This document shows positions 7,390 through 13,194 of a stretch of 13,194 nucleotides of DNA, piece after piece (within the stretch, counting starts at the first letter, position 1; every line of letters starts with the position of its first letter). The stretch spans positions 1 through 13,194 of the forward strand of contig JAPPKD010000140.1 of NCBI GenBank assembly GCA_028820215.1, in the 5' to 3' direction. Source of the stretch: Spirochaetaceae bacterium (GTDB lineage Bacteria > Spirochaetota > Spirochaetia > SZUA-6 > Bin103). Both the position numbers and the translations under genes were made by a program. The notes under the pieces were generated by a model. The model was not told the DNA's origin, made no database searches, and saw only the letters and a list, made by a program, of their open reading frames with translations.

Positions 7390-8886
7390 ATGCCCACGAA
7401 CATCATGCTGATCATGGCCGACCAGCTCCGCGCCGACGCGCTGGCCTGCAACGGCAATCCCGTCATCGACACGCCCAACCTGGACCGGCTTGCGCGCAGC
7501 GGCGTCAACTGCACCGCCTGCTACACGCCGGCGCCGATCTGCGTCCCGGCGCGCGCGGCGCTCGCCACCGGCTGTTACCCGCACCGCTGCACCGGCACCA
7601 AGAACAACGAAGGCGCCATCCTCCCCGGTTTCCCGCTGCTCCCGGCCGAGCTGGCCGCGGCCGGCTACCGCACCTACGCCACCGGCAAGCTGCACTACCT
7701 GCCGTACGCGCCGCCCGGAGAGCCGCGCGTCACGCACGGCTTCCAGGTGGCGGAGGTGGCGGAATCGGGCCGGGCGCTGGGCAAGTGGGATCCCGAGGGA
7801 CGGCTGCGCGGCCTGGAGGACTACCTCGACTACCTGCACGAGGTCGGCTGGGGCGGCTACTCGCGCGCCAACGGCTTGGGCAACAACGACGTGTTCGCGT
7901 CGGCCAGCCAGATGCCGAGCGAGCACTACGTGGACGCCTGGGTGGCCACGCGAGCGATCCATCACCTGGACCGGCACCAGCAGGATCACCGCGGCCAGCC
8001 CTTCTTCCTGTTCGCCTCGTTCCCCAAGCCGCACAGCGCCTTCGATCCGCCGCGGCCGTTCGACGCGCACTACGACCCGCGGCAGATGCCCGATCCGACC
8101 GGCAGCGTCGAGCTGCTGGCCGAGCGCGGCCTGACGGCGCTGGCCAGCCGGCCGGCGGAGTACGAGTGGAACACGCTCTCCCCGGAGGCGAGGCGCACGA
8201 TCAAGGCGCACTACTACGGGCTGGTCACCTTCCAGGACCTGCAGGTCGGGCGGCTGCTGGACTTCCTGGAGCAGCGCGGCCTGCGCGAGGACACGCTGGT
8301 GGTGTTCACGGCCGACCACGGCGAGATGCTCGGGGACTTCGGGCACTACTTCAAGGAGACCTTCTACGAGGGCTCGGCGCGCGTGCCGCTCATCGCCAGC
8401 CAGCCGGGGACGCTGCCGGAGGGCCGCCGCGAGGAGGGCCTGATCGGGCTGCACGACCTGATGCCGACCCTGCTGGCGGCGGCCGGCGAGCCGGTGCCGG
8501 CGGGGATCGACGGCCTGGACCTGTCGGCGATGCTGCGCGGCGGCGGGCCCGTGCGGGAGGCCCTGGTCGCGCAGTGCCACGACGCGCCCCGGCAGCAGTA
8601 CATGGTGCGCGACCGGCGCTGGAAGTACCTCTACCACCAGGACGGCGCGGTCGAGGAGCTCTTCGACCTCGACGCCGACCCGCACGAGCTGCGCGACCTG
8701 TCCGGATCGGCTTCCGAGCCGGCCGCGTCCCGGCTGCGCTCGCTGCGCTCGTACCTGGTCGACTGGTGCCGCCGTCACGGCGACGATGCCATGCTCGACG
8801 GCGACGAACTGGCCGCGGCCGACGCGCAGCCCCACTTCCGCCGGCCACCCCCCGAGTACTCGCCGTTCGGGCGCCGGTACTACTGA
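7390..8886 (+). CDS. Type I (formylglycine-dependent) sulfatase, cytoplasmic
   Basis: A 498-residue hydrolase of the alkaline-phosphatase fold that removes sulfate esters from sugars. Residues that support this are the metal-binding start ADQLRAD (Asp 11), the activation motif CVPAR (Cys 51-Arg 55, the cysteine converted to formylglycine), GKLH (Lys 100, His 102), the second metal motif ADHGEMLGD (Asp 309, His 310) and a following lysine (Lys 322). The C-terminal sub-domain has DRRWKYLYHQ and ELFDLDADPHELRDL, both usual in this family. GGAGG (7375-7379) precedes the ATG. There is no signal peptide, so it should act on sugar already imported by the adjacent permeases, unlike the exported sulfatases of most polysaccharide loci. 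It needs a formylglycine-generating enzyme or anSME that is not in this window. The exact ester position is unknown. Confidence 0.93.
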   Translation: MPTNIMLIMADQLRADALACNGNPVIDTPNLDRLARSGVNCTACYTPAPICVPARAALATGCYPHRCTGTKNNEGAILPGFPLLPAELAAAGYRTYATGKLHYLPYAPPGEPRVTHGFQVAEVAESGRALGKWDPEGRLRGLEDYLDYLHEVGWGGYSRANGLGNNDVFASASQMPSEHYVDAWVATRAIHHLDRHQQDHRGQPFFLFASFPKPHSAFDPPRPFDAHYDPRQMPDPTGSVELLAERGLTALASRPAEYEWNTLSPEARRTIKAHYYGLVTFQDLQVGRLLDFLEQRGLREDTLVVFTADHGEMLGDFGHYFKETFYEGSARVPLIASQPGTLPEGRREEGLIGLHDLMPTLLAAAGEPVPAGIDGLDLSAMLRGGGPVREALVAQCHDAPRQQYMVRDRRWKYLYHQDGAVEELFDLDADPHELRDLSGSASEPAASRLRSLRSYLVDWCRRHGDDAMLDGDELAAADAQPHFRRPPPEYSPFGRRYY

Positions 8887-8898
8887 GGAGAAGCCCCC

Positions 8899-9996
8899 AT
8901 GACAGAGCATTCCGTCGTCTACCACGACCCGAGTTTCTGGGCCGCGACGCCTGCCAACAACGGCGGCAACGGCCCCACGTGGCAGTGGGGCGACGAGCTG
9001 CTGATCGGCTACACGCGCGGCACGTTCCTGCAGGCCGACAAGGGCCATCAGTGCACGTACGACCGGCCGTTCGAGTCGCACCTGGCGCGCAGCACCGACG
9101 GCGGCGCGTCCTGGACGACCTGGCAGCCGTCCGGGTTCGCGGGCAACCTGAACCCGGCCGAAGCGCGGCCGCTCGCGAGCGGGCTCGACTTCTCGGACGA
9201 GGGATTCGTGCTTCGCGCCGAGGGCGCCGGCTACCACGGCAACCGCGCGGCGCGCTGGTTCCACTCCGACGACCGGGGAGCCTCCTGGCACGGGCCGCAC
9301 GCGTTCACGGGCCTGCTCGACCACCCGGAGCTCGCCGGAAAAGAGTTCACCGCGCGCACCGCCTACGTTGTCGACGGCCCGCGCGAGCTGTCGCTGTTCC
9401 TGACCGTCCGGCGCCGCAAGGAGCCGCACGAGCTGGGCATATCGCTGCAGGAGAAGACATTCCTGGCTCGCACCGGCGACGGCGGTATCAGCTTCCGGTT
9501 CGTCGGCTGGGCGGTGCCTTGGAACGACCCGTACCGGGCGGCGATGCCGGCCGCGGTGCGCCTGTCCGACAGCCACCTGATCGTGGCGGTACGGCGCAAG
9601 TCCGAGGAGCACAACTGGATCGACTGCTTCCACTCCGACGACGACGGCGCCACCTGGTCGTTCCTGTCGGAGATCACCCGCACCGAGGTCGCCAACGAGT
9701 GGAACGGCAACCCGCCGGCCCTGGTGAGCATGACCGACGGCCGGCTCTGCGCGGTCTACGGCAACCGGACCGACCGGCAGATGCAGGCCCGCTACAGCGC
9801 CGACGGCGGAGCGGCCTGGAGCGCTCCGCACGTGCTCCGCGACGACTTCCAGTCGGCCAACGGCTTCCCCGACCTGGGCTATCCCAGGCTGTTCCAGCGC
9901 GCGGACGGCCGGCTGGTGACGACCTACTTCTGGTGCACGGCAGAGCGGCCCCAGACCCACATCGCCGCCACCATCTTCAACCCACCGGAGCGCTGA
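8899..9996 (+). CDS. Sialidase-like (BNR/Asp-box) beta-propeller hydrolase
   Basis: 365 residues with five Asp-box turns of the form S-x-D-x-G-x-x-W: residues 65-72 (STDGGASW), 123-130 (SDDRGASW), 193-199 (GDGGISF, degenerate), 246-253 (SDDDGATW) and 300-307 (SADGGAAW). Their spacing fits a six-bladed propeller of the exo-alpha-sialidase superfamily. No signal peptide is present. The Shine-Dalgarno GAGGAG (8885-8890) overlaps the sulfatase stop and sits 8 nt before the ATG, so the two genes are co-transcribed. Family members include true sialidases, rhamnogalacturonan and other glycan lyases or hydrolases, and non-catalytic propellers, and I cannot identify the catalytic set with confidence. 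The context favours a glycosidase acting in the cytoplasm on the same substrate as the sulfatase. Confidence 0.85.
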   Translation: MTEHSVVYHDPSFWAATPANNGGNGPTWQWGDELLIGYTRGTFLQADKGHQCTYDRPFESHLARSTDGGASWTTWQPSGFAGNLNPAEARPLASGLDFSDEGFVLRAEGAGYHGNRAARWFHSDDRGASWHGPHAFTGLLDHPELAGKEFTARTAYVVDGPRELSLFLTVRRRKEPHELGISLQEKTFLARTGDGGISFRFVGWAVPWNDPYRAAMPAAVRLSDSHLIVAVRRKSEEHNWIDCFHSDDDGATWSFLSEITRTEVANEWNGNPPALVSMTDGRLCAVYGNRTDRQMQARYSADGGAAWSAPHVLRDDFQSANGFPDLGYPRLFQRADGRLVTTYFWCTAERPQTHIAATIFNPPER

Positions 9997-10014
9997 CCAC
10001 GCTCCCTTACCCGA

Positions 10015-10031
10015 CGGGACCGACGGTCCCG
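10015..10031 (+). terminator. Terminator-like hairpin after the sialidase-like gene
   Basis: CGGGACC (10015-10021), a GAC loop and GGTCCCG (10025-10031) make a perfect 7-bp GC-rich stem 19 nt after the stop codon. Only a short T-run (ATTTGG, 10038-10043) follows a few bases later, so termination may be weak or factor-assisted. It is the natural end of the catabolic transcript. Confidence 0.5.
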
Positions 10032-10054
10032 AACGGCATTTGGACGCAGCGAAA

Positions 10055-10093
10055 GACAGCAATTGAACGCTGTCATAAGCGTCAATCAGACGC
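10055..10093. repeat. Two adjacent perfect inverted repeats in the gene-poor spacer
   Basis: GACAGC (10055-10060) and GCTGTC (10069-10074) flank an 8-nt AT-rich loop. Immediately after it, GCGTC (10079-10083) and GACGC (10089-10093) flank a 5-nt loop. They could be operator half-sites or the remains of a mobile-element end beside the gene fragment that follows. Nothing identifies the binding protein. The spacer 9997-10248 holds only these, the terminator-like hairpin and the DUF4143 remnant. Confidence 0.35.
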
Positions 10094-10114
10094 ATCGATC
10101 GGGATGTCCGGGAC

Positions 10115-10219
10115 GTGGCACGGGTACGCGATGCGAACAAGTATCAAGTCGAGGTGGATCTGGTGATCATGCGCGGCGCGCGCACGTGGGGCGTCGAGGT
10201 GAAGGCATCCGCCACCGTG
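10115..10219 (+). pseudogene. Fragment of an AAA-ATPase/DUF4143 protein (C-terminal part)
   Basis: In one frame this 105-nt stretch reads RDANKYQVEVDLVI followed shortly by TWGVEVKASATV. This is the hallmark C-terminal segment of ATP-binding proteins with a DUF4143 domain: EVD, then hydrophobics, then GVEVKA, the PD-(D/E)XK nuclease-like core. A whole gene would be roughly 400 codons. Here only about 35 recognisable codons remain, with no ATPase domain upstream and the frame running into the next gene's leader. It is best read as a relic left by deletion or by replacement with the neighbouring gene. Confidence 0.7.
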
Positions 10220-10248
10220 CGGTACGGTAGGCCACCTGGAGGGAGATC

Positions 10249-11694
10249 ATGCTGGATGTCGCCGACCGCAAGCAGCTCTTCATCGACCATCGTTTCATCG
10301 ACACGGCCCGGAACGTCGAGCTGGCCGTGAATCCGCCGGTCAAGCTGCCCGGCCCGGTGCTGCGCTCCGAGCATCCGTGGGAGGCGTTCTCGATCGGCTG
10401 GAGCTCCGTGCTGGAAGAGGACGGCCTGTTCAAGCTCTGGTACGCCGCCTCCGACTCCGATCAGTGGTCCGGCGGCCGGTGGCACCTGTGCTACGCGACG
10501 TCCGCGGACGGGCGCACCTGGGAGAAGCCGGAGCTGGGGCTGGTCGAGTACGGCGGGTCGAAGCGCAACAACATCGTGCTGGCCGACTGCAAGCTCGCCG
10601 ACGTCTTCATCGATCCCAACGGCGGGGAGGCCGACCGCTACAAGCTGGTCGAGCAGGTGCTGGGCCAGGGCATACGTATCGGCACCTCCGCCGACGGGCT
10701 CGCCTGGGACATGCCGGACCGGCTGGTGTGCGCGCTGAAACCGGACACGCCCAAGCAGGTGTATTGGGATGCGCGCATCGGCCGCTACGTCGCGTGGCTG
10801 AAGCTGACGGTCGCGGACGACGGCACGCCGATGTTCCCGTTCGTCGACCCGATCGACAGCGATCCGCCCGTGATCGCGCCCCGCCTCCTGCGCCCCGGGC
10901 GCTCGATCGGCCGCATCGAGGTCGACGACCTGACCGCGCCGTGGCCGGAGCAGAACATCCGCACGGTGCTGGCCGCCGACGAGCACGATCCGCCCGACTC
11001 CGACATCTACCACCACGACGTGCTCCCCTACGGCGAGGCCGAGGACGCCTATTTCATGTTCCCGATGACCTACCAGCACTTCGGCGAGGGCGAGACCACG
11101 GTGCGCAACGACGGTCTCAACGACGCGCAGTTCGCCGCCAGCCGCGACAGCATCCACTGGATGCGCTACGACCGCCGGCCCTACATCGGCCGCGGCCTGC
11201 CCGGCACCTTCGACGGCGGCACCATTCACGCATCGCCCGCCCACCGGCGCCACGGCGACCGCTTCCTGCAGATGTACACCGGCAGCCCCTGGACGCACGG
11301 CGGCTTCCGCGCGCTCAGCGACGACGAGCGCCGCGGGCGCGGTTACGGCAACGGTCTTGGCCTGGTGGAGCAGCGCCTGGACGGCTTCGTGTCGGCCGAC
11401 GCCGCCTACACCGGCGGCACGCTCACCACGCCGCCGCTCCGCTTCGCAGGCGAGGGGCTGGAGCTGAACATCGACGTCGCGGCCATGGGACAGACGCAGG
11501 TCGAGATCCGGGACGAGGCCGGCCGCCCGCTCCCCGGCTTCGAGCTGTCACGCTGCCGCCGCGTGATGGTCAACGACGTGCGCCACACCGTGAGCTGGAA
11601 CGGCTCCCCCTCGCTCGGCAGCCACGCCGGCCGGCCGATCCGCCTGCACTTCGACATGCGGTCGGCCAAGCTCTACGCCTTCCGGTTCCGCTGA
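10249..11694 (+). CDS. Glycosidase-like beta-propeller protein, function unassigned
   Basis: 481 residues with no signal peptide. GGAGGG (10238-10243) sits 5 nt before the ATG. The N-terminus RKQLFIDHRFID and the repeated propeller strands (FKLWYAASDSD, LCYATSADGRTWEKP, VYWDARIGRYVAW, FMFPMTYQHF, QFAASRDSIHW) resemble five-bladed furanosidase-type folds (GH32/43/68/130 region of fold space). The last ~90 residues (from GGTLTTPPLRF to LYAFRF) look like a beta-sandwich appended to the propeller. I cannot assign a family or catalytic acids. It is separated from the sialidase-like gene by a terminator-like hairpin and a gene relic, so it may be its own unit. The start of a second copy lies at 12731. 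Sugar hydrolysis or phosphorolysis is inferred from fold and neighbours. Confidence 0.8.
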   Translation: MLDVADRKQLFIDHRFIDTARNVELAVNPPVKLPGPVLRSEHPWEAFSIGWSSVLEEDGLFKLWYAASDSDQWSGGRWHLCYATSADGRTWEKPELGLVEYGGSKRNNIVLADCKLADVFIDPNGGEADRYKLVEQVLGQGIRIGTSADGLAWDMPDRLVCALKPDTPKQVYWDARIGRYVAWLKLTVADDGTPMFPFVDPIDSDPPVIAPRLLRPGRSIGRIEVDDLTAPWPEQNIRTVLAADEHDPPDSDIYHHDVLPYGEAEDAYFMFPMTYQHFGEGETTVRNDGLNDAQFAASRDSIHWMRYDRRPYIGRGLPGTFDGGTIHASPAHRRHGDRFLQMYTGSPWTHGGFRALSDDERRGRGYGNGLGLVEQRLDGFVSADAAYTGGTLTTPPLRFAGEGLELNIDVAAMGQTQVEIRDEAGRPLPGFELSRCRRVMVNDVRHTVSWNGSPSLGSHAGRPIRLHFDMRSAKLYAFRFR

Positions 11695-11709
11695 TCGGGA
11701 GCGGCCCCT

Positions 11710-12675
11710 TCAGGCGCCCTGCGGCAGGTAGCAGACCTTCAGCGCCTGCTTGGCGAGCAGGAGCTGCACACCCTCGTCGTAGCGCTCGAAGGGCAGGCGG
11801 GCGCCGATCAGCACCTCGGTGTTGAGCTTCTCCGCGGCCCACAGCCCGGTCACGTACGAAGCGTCAGGCGCCTCCGGCGCAACGCGCGAGGCGATACCCG
11901 TGCGGTTGCGCCAGTGGCGGGTCGTGTAGATCGCCTCGCCGTGGATCACTCCGAACGGCGACACCGGCCCGCCGACGGTGTGGTCCAGCGCCACCTGCAT
12001 CCCCGCGGCCGCGCCGGTGCAGTCGATGCTGGCCTCGAGCGGATCCCGCTCCAGCTCCGCCGGCGCCGTGTCCGGCTCGATGCGCACCACCTGATCCGCG
12101 CCCAGCGTGCGCGCCAGCTCCAGCCGCTCCGGCACCAGGTCGATCGCCACCACGGCGCCGGCCCCCTGGGCCCGGACCATCTGCAGCGCGATGATGCCGG
12201 CCGGCCCCAGGCCGACGACGCCCACCCGCTTGCCGGCGACGTCGCCGAGCGCGTGCACGTAGGGCGACATGTGGAAGGCCATCTCCATCGACGCCGCCGC
12301 CTCGTACGAAGTGTTGTCCGGGATGCGGACGACCATGTCCGCCGGCCGCGCGATGAGCTCGCTGTAGAACCCGGGGTTGCTCTCGCCGCCCGCCTTCAAG
12401 GTGGCGACGCGGTCGCCGACCCGCAGCGAAGTCACGCCCTCGCCTACCGCCTCGACCCTGCCCGACACCTCGTGGCCGGGGTAGCCCACCGGGATCGGAT
12501 ACCTGGGGTGGCCCGGCCGCTCGAAGATGTCGACGCCGCGGAACAGCGTGGTGTCCCAGTGCGGGCACGTCACGCAGGCCTGCACGGCGATCAGCACCTC
12601 GCCCGGGCCCGCGGCTGGCTCCGGCGTGTCGACGATCCGGAAGCGGCCCGGCTCCGTGATTTGAATCGCTCTCAT
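11710..12675 (-). CDS. Zinc-dependent medium-chain alcohol/polyol dehydrogenase
   Basis: A 321-residue MDR-superfamily oxidoreductase. The catalytic zinc site is visible as Cys 37 (CVTCPHWD), His 68-Glu 69 (GYPGHE) and a glutamate in AASMEMAFHM. The four-cysteine structural-zinc loop is absent, as in several short MDR branches. The Rossmann motif VVGLGPAG is followed by VVAID, where the acidic residue at the end of the second strand suggests NAD+ rather than NADP+. Start chosen at MRAIQITEPG (12675): the longer frame adds 19 residues that do not look like the family. It converges with the propeller gene (15-nt gap) and diverges from the truncated copy. Polyol/sugar dehydrogenases of this type often sit beside sugar importers, so oxidation of a released sugar is a reasonable inference. 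The substrate is unknown. Confidence 0.88.
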   Translation of the reverse strand: MRAIQITEPGRFRIVDTPEPAAGPGEVLIAVQACVTCPHWDTTLFRGVDIFERPGHPRYPIPVGYPGHEVSGRVEAVGEGVTSLRVGDRVATLKAGGESNPGFYSELIARPADMVVRIPDNTSYEAAASMEMAFHMSPYVHALGDVAGKRVGVVGLGPAGIIALQMVRAQGAGAVVAIDLVPERLELARTLGADQVVRIEPDTAPAELERDPLEASIDCTGAAAGMQVALDHTVGGPVSPFGVIHGEAIYTTRHWRNRTGIASRVAPEAPDASYVTGLWAAEKLNTEVLIGARLPFERYDEGVQLLLAKQALKVCYLPQGA

Positions 12676-12689
12676 GGCCTGCCCATGAT
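12661..12689 (+). promoter_or_regulatory. Candidate promoter for the truncated propeller gene
   Basis: TTGAAT (12661-12666) and CATGAT (12684-12689) are 17 nt apart, each matching four of six consensus bases. The predicted start leaves room for the strong Shine-Dalgarno GGGAGGAAG (12720-12728) before the ATG at 12731. The -35 box falls just inside the dehydrogenase coding region. Confidence 0.28.
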
Positions 12690-12713
12690 ACGACTTCCAC
12701 GGCCAGCCGGCAG
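12685..12713 (-). promoter_or_regulatory. Candidate promoter for the dehydrogenase, nearly leaderless
   Basis: On the minus strand CTGCCG (12713-12708) and TATCAT (12690-12685) are 17 nt apart. TATCAT matches five of six -10 bases. Transcription would begin only a few bases before the ATG (12675), which would make the message nearly leaderless, in keeping with the lack of a clear Shine-Dalgarno. It overlaps the opposing candidate promoter, so the two genes could compete for polymerase. Confidence 0.28.
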
Positions 12714-12730
12714 CGCGAGGGAGGAAGCCC

Positions 12731-12930
12731 ATGGACAGCGAACCGATTCACGTCGGCAGCGACAAGCAACTCTTCATCGACCACCGCTTCATCGATTCCG
12801 CCGAGCAGGTCGCGCTGCGCGTGAACCCGCCGCGCAAGGAATCCACCGACCTCTTTCCCCGCGACAAGCCGTGGGAGGCGTTCACCATTGGCTGGCACAG
12901 CATCGACTGGGATCCCGAGACGCGGCGCTA
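12731..12930 (+). pseudogene. 5' end of a second propeller gene, cut by a group II intron
   Basis: A strong Shine-Dalgarno and ATG open a frame of 66 residues whose start, KQLFIDHRFID, then NPP, then PWEAF(T/S)IGW, matches the first ~50 residues of the gene at 10249 and has the same order and spacing. It then reads WDPETRR and stops at TAA 12929-12931. The TA of that stop belongs to the gene and the final A is the first base of the intron on the opposite strand. A gene of this family would continue with tyrosine (TAC/TAT) and an LWY-type strand. The intron is antisense to the gene, so splicing could not restore this message. The rest of the gene, if it survives, lies beyond the intron outside the window. 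Confidence 0.8.
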
Positions 12931-13001
12931 ACCGGGTAGGAGGCGGGGTCACCCCCGCCGTCCCCCCACACCACCGTACGTACGGTTCCGTATACGGCGG
13001 T
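12931..13001 (-). ncRNA. Group II intron domains V and VI
   Basis: Domain V (13000-12971, minus strand): lower helix CCGCCGTAT with GTACGGTGG, a 2-nt AC bulge, then upper helix ACG/CGT capped by GAAC. The catalytic triad position reads CGC rather than AGC, with the G-U wobble kept. The upper helix is short, giving about 30 nt rather than the usual 34. Domain VI: GGCGGGG and CCCCGCC (12959-12953 and 12948-12942) close a GTGA loop, above a lower stem GGGGGGA paired with TCCTACCC in which A 12937 bulges. That A is 7 nt from the inferred 3' end (12931), the usual branch-point distance. Confidence 0.82.
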
Positions 13002-13193
13002 TCACGAAGCCATCCGCCAGCGTCGGTGCCGTGTGAGAAGGCTCACCAGTCCATGCGCGGCAAAGTAGCGCTTCGGCAGCGCCGCGTTCATGTGCGACGC
13101 TCCCGCGTTCCACCAGGGTCCGTGCCCGTTGGAGGCCGACTGCTGTTGTATCCCGAATTGAATCGTCGAGAGAGCGGGTGAATTGGTCAGAAT
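13002..13193 (-). CDS. ltrA: Group II intron reverse transcriptase/maturase, C-terminal 63 residues (partial)
   Basis: The visible end reads GPWWNAGASHMNAALPKRYF followed by GLVSLL, a C-terminal pattern of one branch of bacterial group II intron-encoded proteins. The stop is TGA (13004-13002), directly against domain V, as is normal for these elements. The reverse transcriptase, maturase X and any DNA-binding/endonuclease domains are outside the window, so whether the intron is active cannot be judged. No HNH zinc-finger endonuclease signature is seen in this tail. Confidence 0.8.
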   Translation of the reverse strand: MLTNSPALSTIQFGIQQQSASNGHGPWWNAGASHMNAALPKRYFAAHGLVSLLTRHRRWRMAS

Positions 13194-13194
13194 G

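Larger units (their letters stand above)
12931..13194 (-). mobile_element. Group II intron, 3' portion (continues past the window end)
   Basis: Read on the minus strand, the end of a reverse transcriptase/maturase ORF is followed within one base by a domain V hairpin, then a domain VI hairpin with a bulged adenosine, then the 3' splice junction at 12931. This is the standard order of a retrotransposing bacterial group II intron. The 5' end, domains I-IV and most of the protein lie to the right of the window. The target is the propeller-type gene, entered in antisense. Confidence 0.85.

Noticed and set aside
6463..10140. 1225-codon open frame on the minus strand opposite the permease, sulfatase and propeller genes
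   Set aside because: It runs antisense to four well-supported genes with clear motifs and is low-complexity (runs rich in R, V, G, Q, A). Long antisense frames are expected in GC-rich coding DNA.
12970..13001. Palindrome CGTACGTACG region as a protein operator or IS terminal repeat
   Set aside because: The pairing pattern, 2-nt bulge, maturase tail on one side and branch-point hairpin on the other identify it as group II domain V.
12888..13181. 97-codon plus-strand frame at the right edge
   Set aside because: It crosses the intron junction and reads antisense through domain VI, domain V and the maturase tail, all of which are better explained on the minus strand.
1..13194. CRISPR array, tRNA or rRNA genes, prophage or toxin-antitoxin modules
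   Set aside because: Looked for regularly spaced direct repeats, cloverleaf-like stretches and known module proteins. None was visible.

Overview
The window is clearly GC-rich, densely packed bacterial DNA, with nearly all genes on the plus strand. The solute-binding protein carries an ordinary signal-peptidase-I leader (ending ALA-NP, with no lipobox cysteine), which points to a diderm cell with a periplasm. The Lpl-type sugar permease pair, a formylglycine sulfatase, a sialidase-type propeller, glycosidase-like hypothetical proteins and a trace of an AAA/DUF4143 gene are the sort of content seen in uncultured, polysaccharide-using bacteria such as high-GC Spirochaetota, Poribacteria-like or planctomycete-like lineages. 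The phylum cannot be fixed from this sequence alone and this is inference.

Layout. (1) 62-1194: a possible 20-codon leader ORF overlapping the start of a PLP enzyme of the D-cysteine desulfhydrase / L-cysteate sulfo-lyase family. (2) About 1208-9996: a same-strand catabolic block. It holds a large cytoplasmic glycosidase-like protein (alpha-glucuronidase / GH20-like architecture), a periplasmic solute-binding protein, two ABC permeases, a sulfatase, and a sialidase-like beta-propeller. The transporter genes are preceded and separated by RNA hairpins, the most striking being a 56-nt hairpin with a GCAA loop directly after the binding-protein gene. (3) 9997-10248: a gene-poor stretch with a terminator-like hairpin, two further inverted repeats and a fragment of a DUF4143-type ATPase. 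(4) 10249-11694: a five-bladed-propeller glycosidase-like hypothetical protein. (5) 11710-12675, minus strand: a zinc-dependent medium-chain dehydrogenase, convergent with the previous gene and divergent from the next. (6) 12731-12930: the N-terminal quarter or less of a second copy of the propeller gene. It is cut inside a codon by (7) the 3' end of a group II intron lying on the opposite strand (12931 to the window end), of which domain VI, domain V and the last 63 residues of the reverse transcriptase/maturase are visible.

Working model (inference): a sulfated, probably acidic or sialylated oligosaccharide is bound in the periplasm and imported by the two permeases using an ATPase encoded elsewhere. 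It is then desulfated and cut by enzymes that all lack signal peptides and so should act in the cytoplasm. The dehydrogenase may oxidise a released sugar. The right end is under decay or rearrangement, with a gene fragment, a duplicated gene and an intron insertion within about 3 kb.
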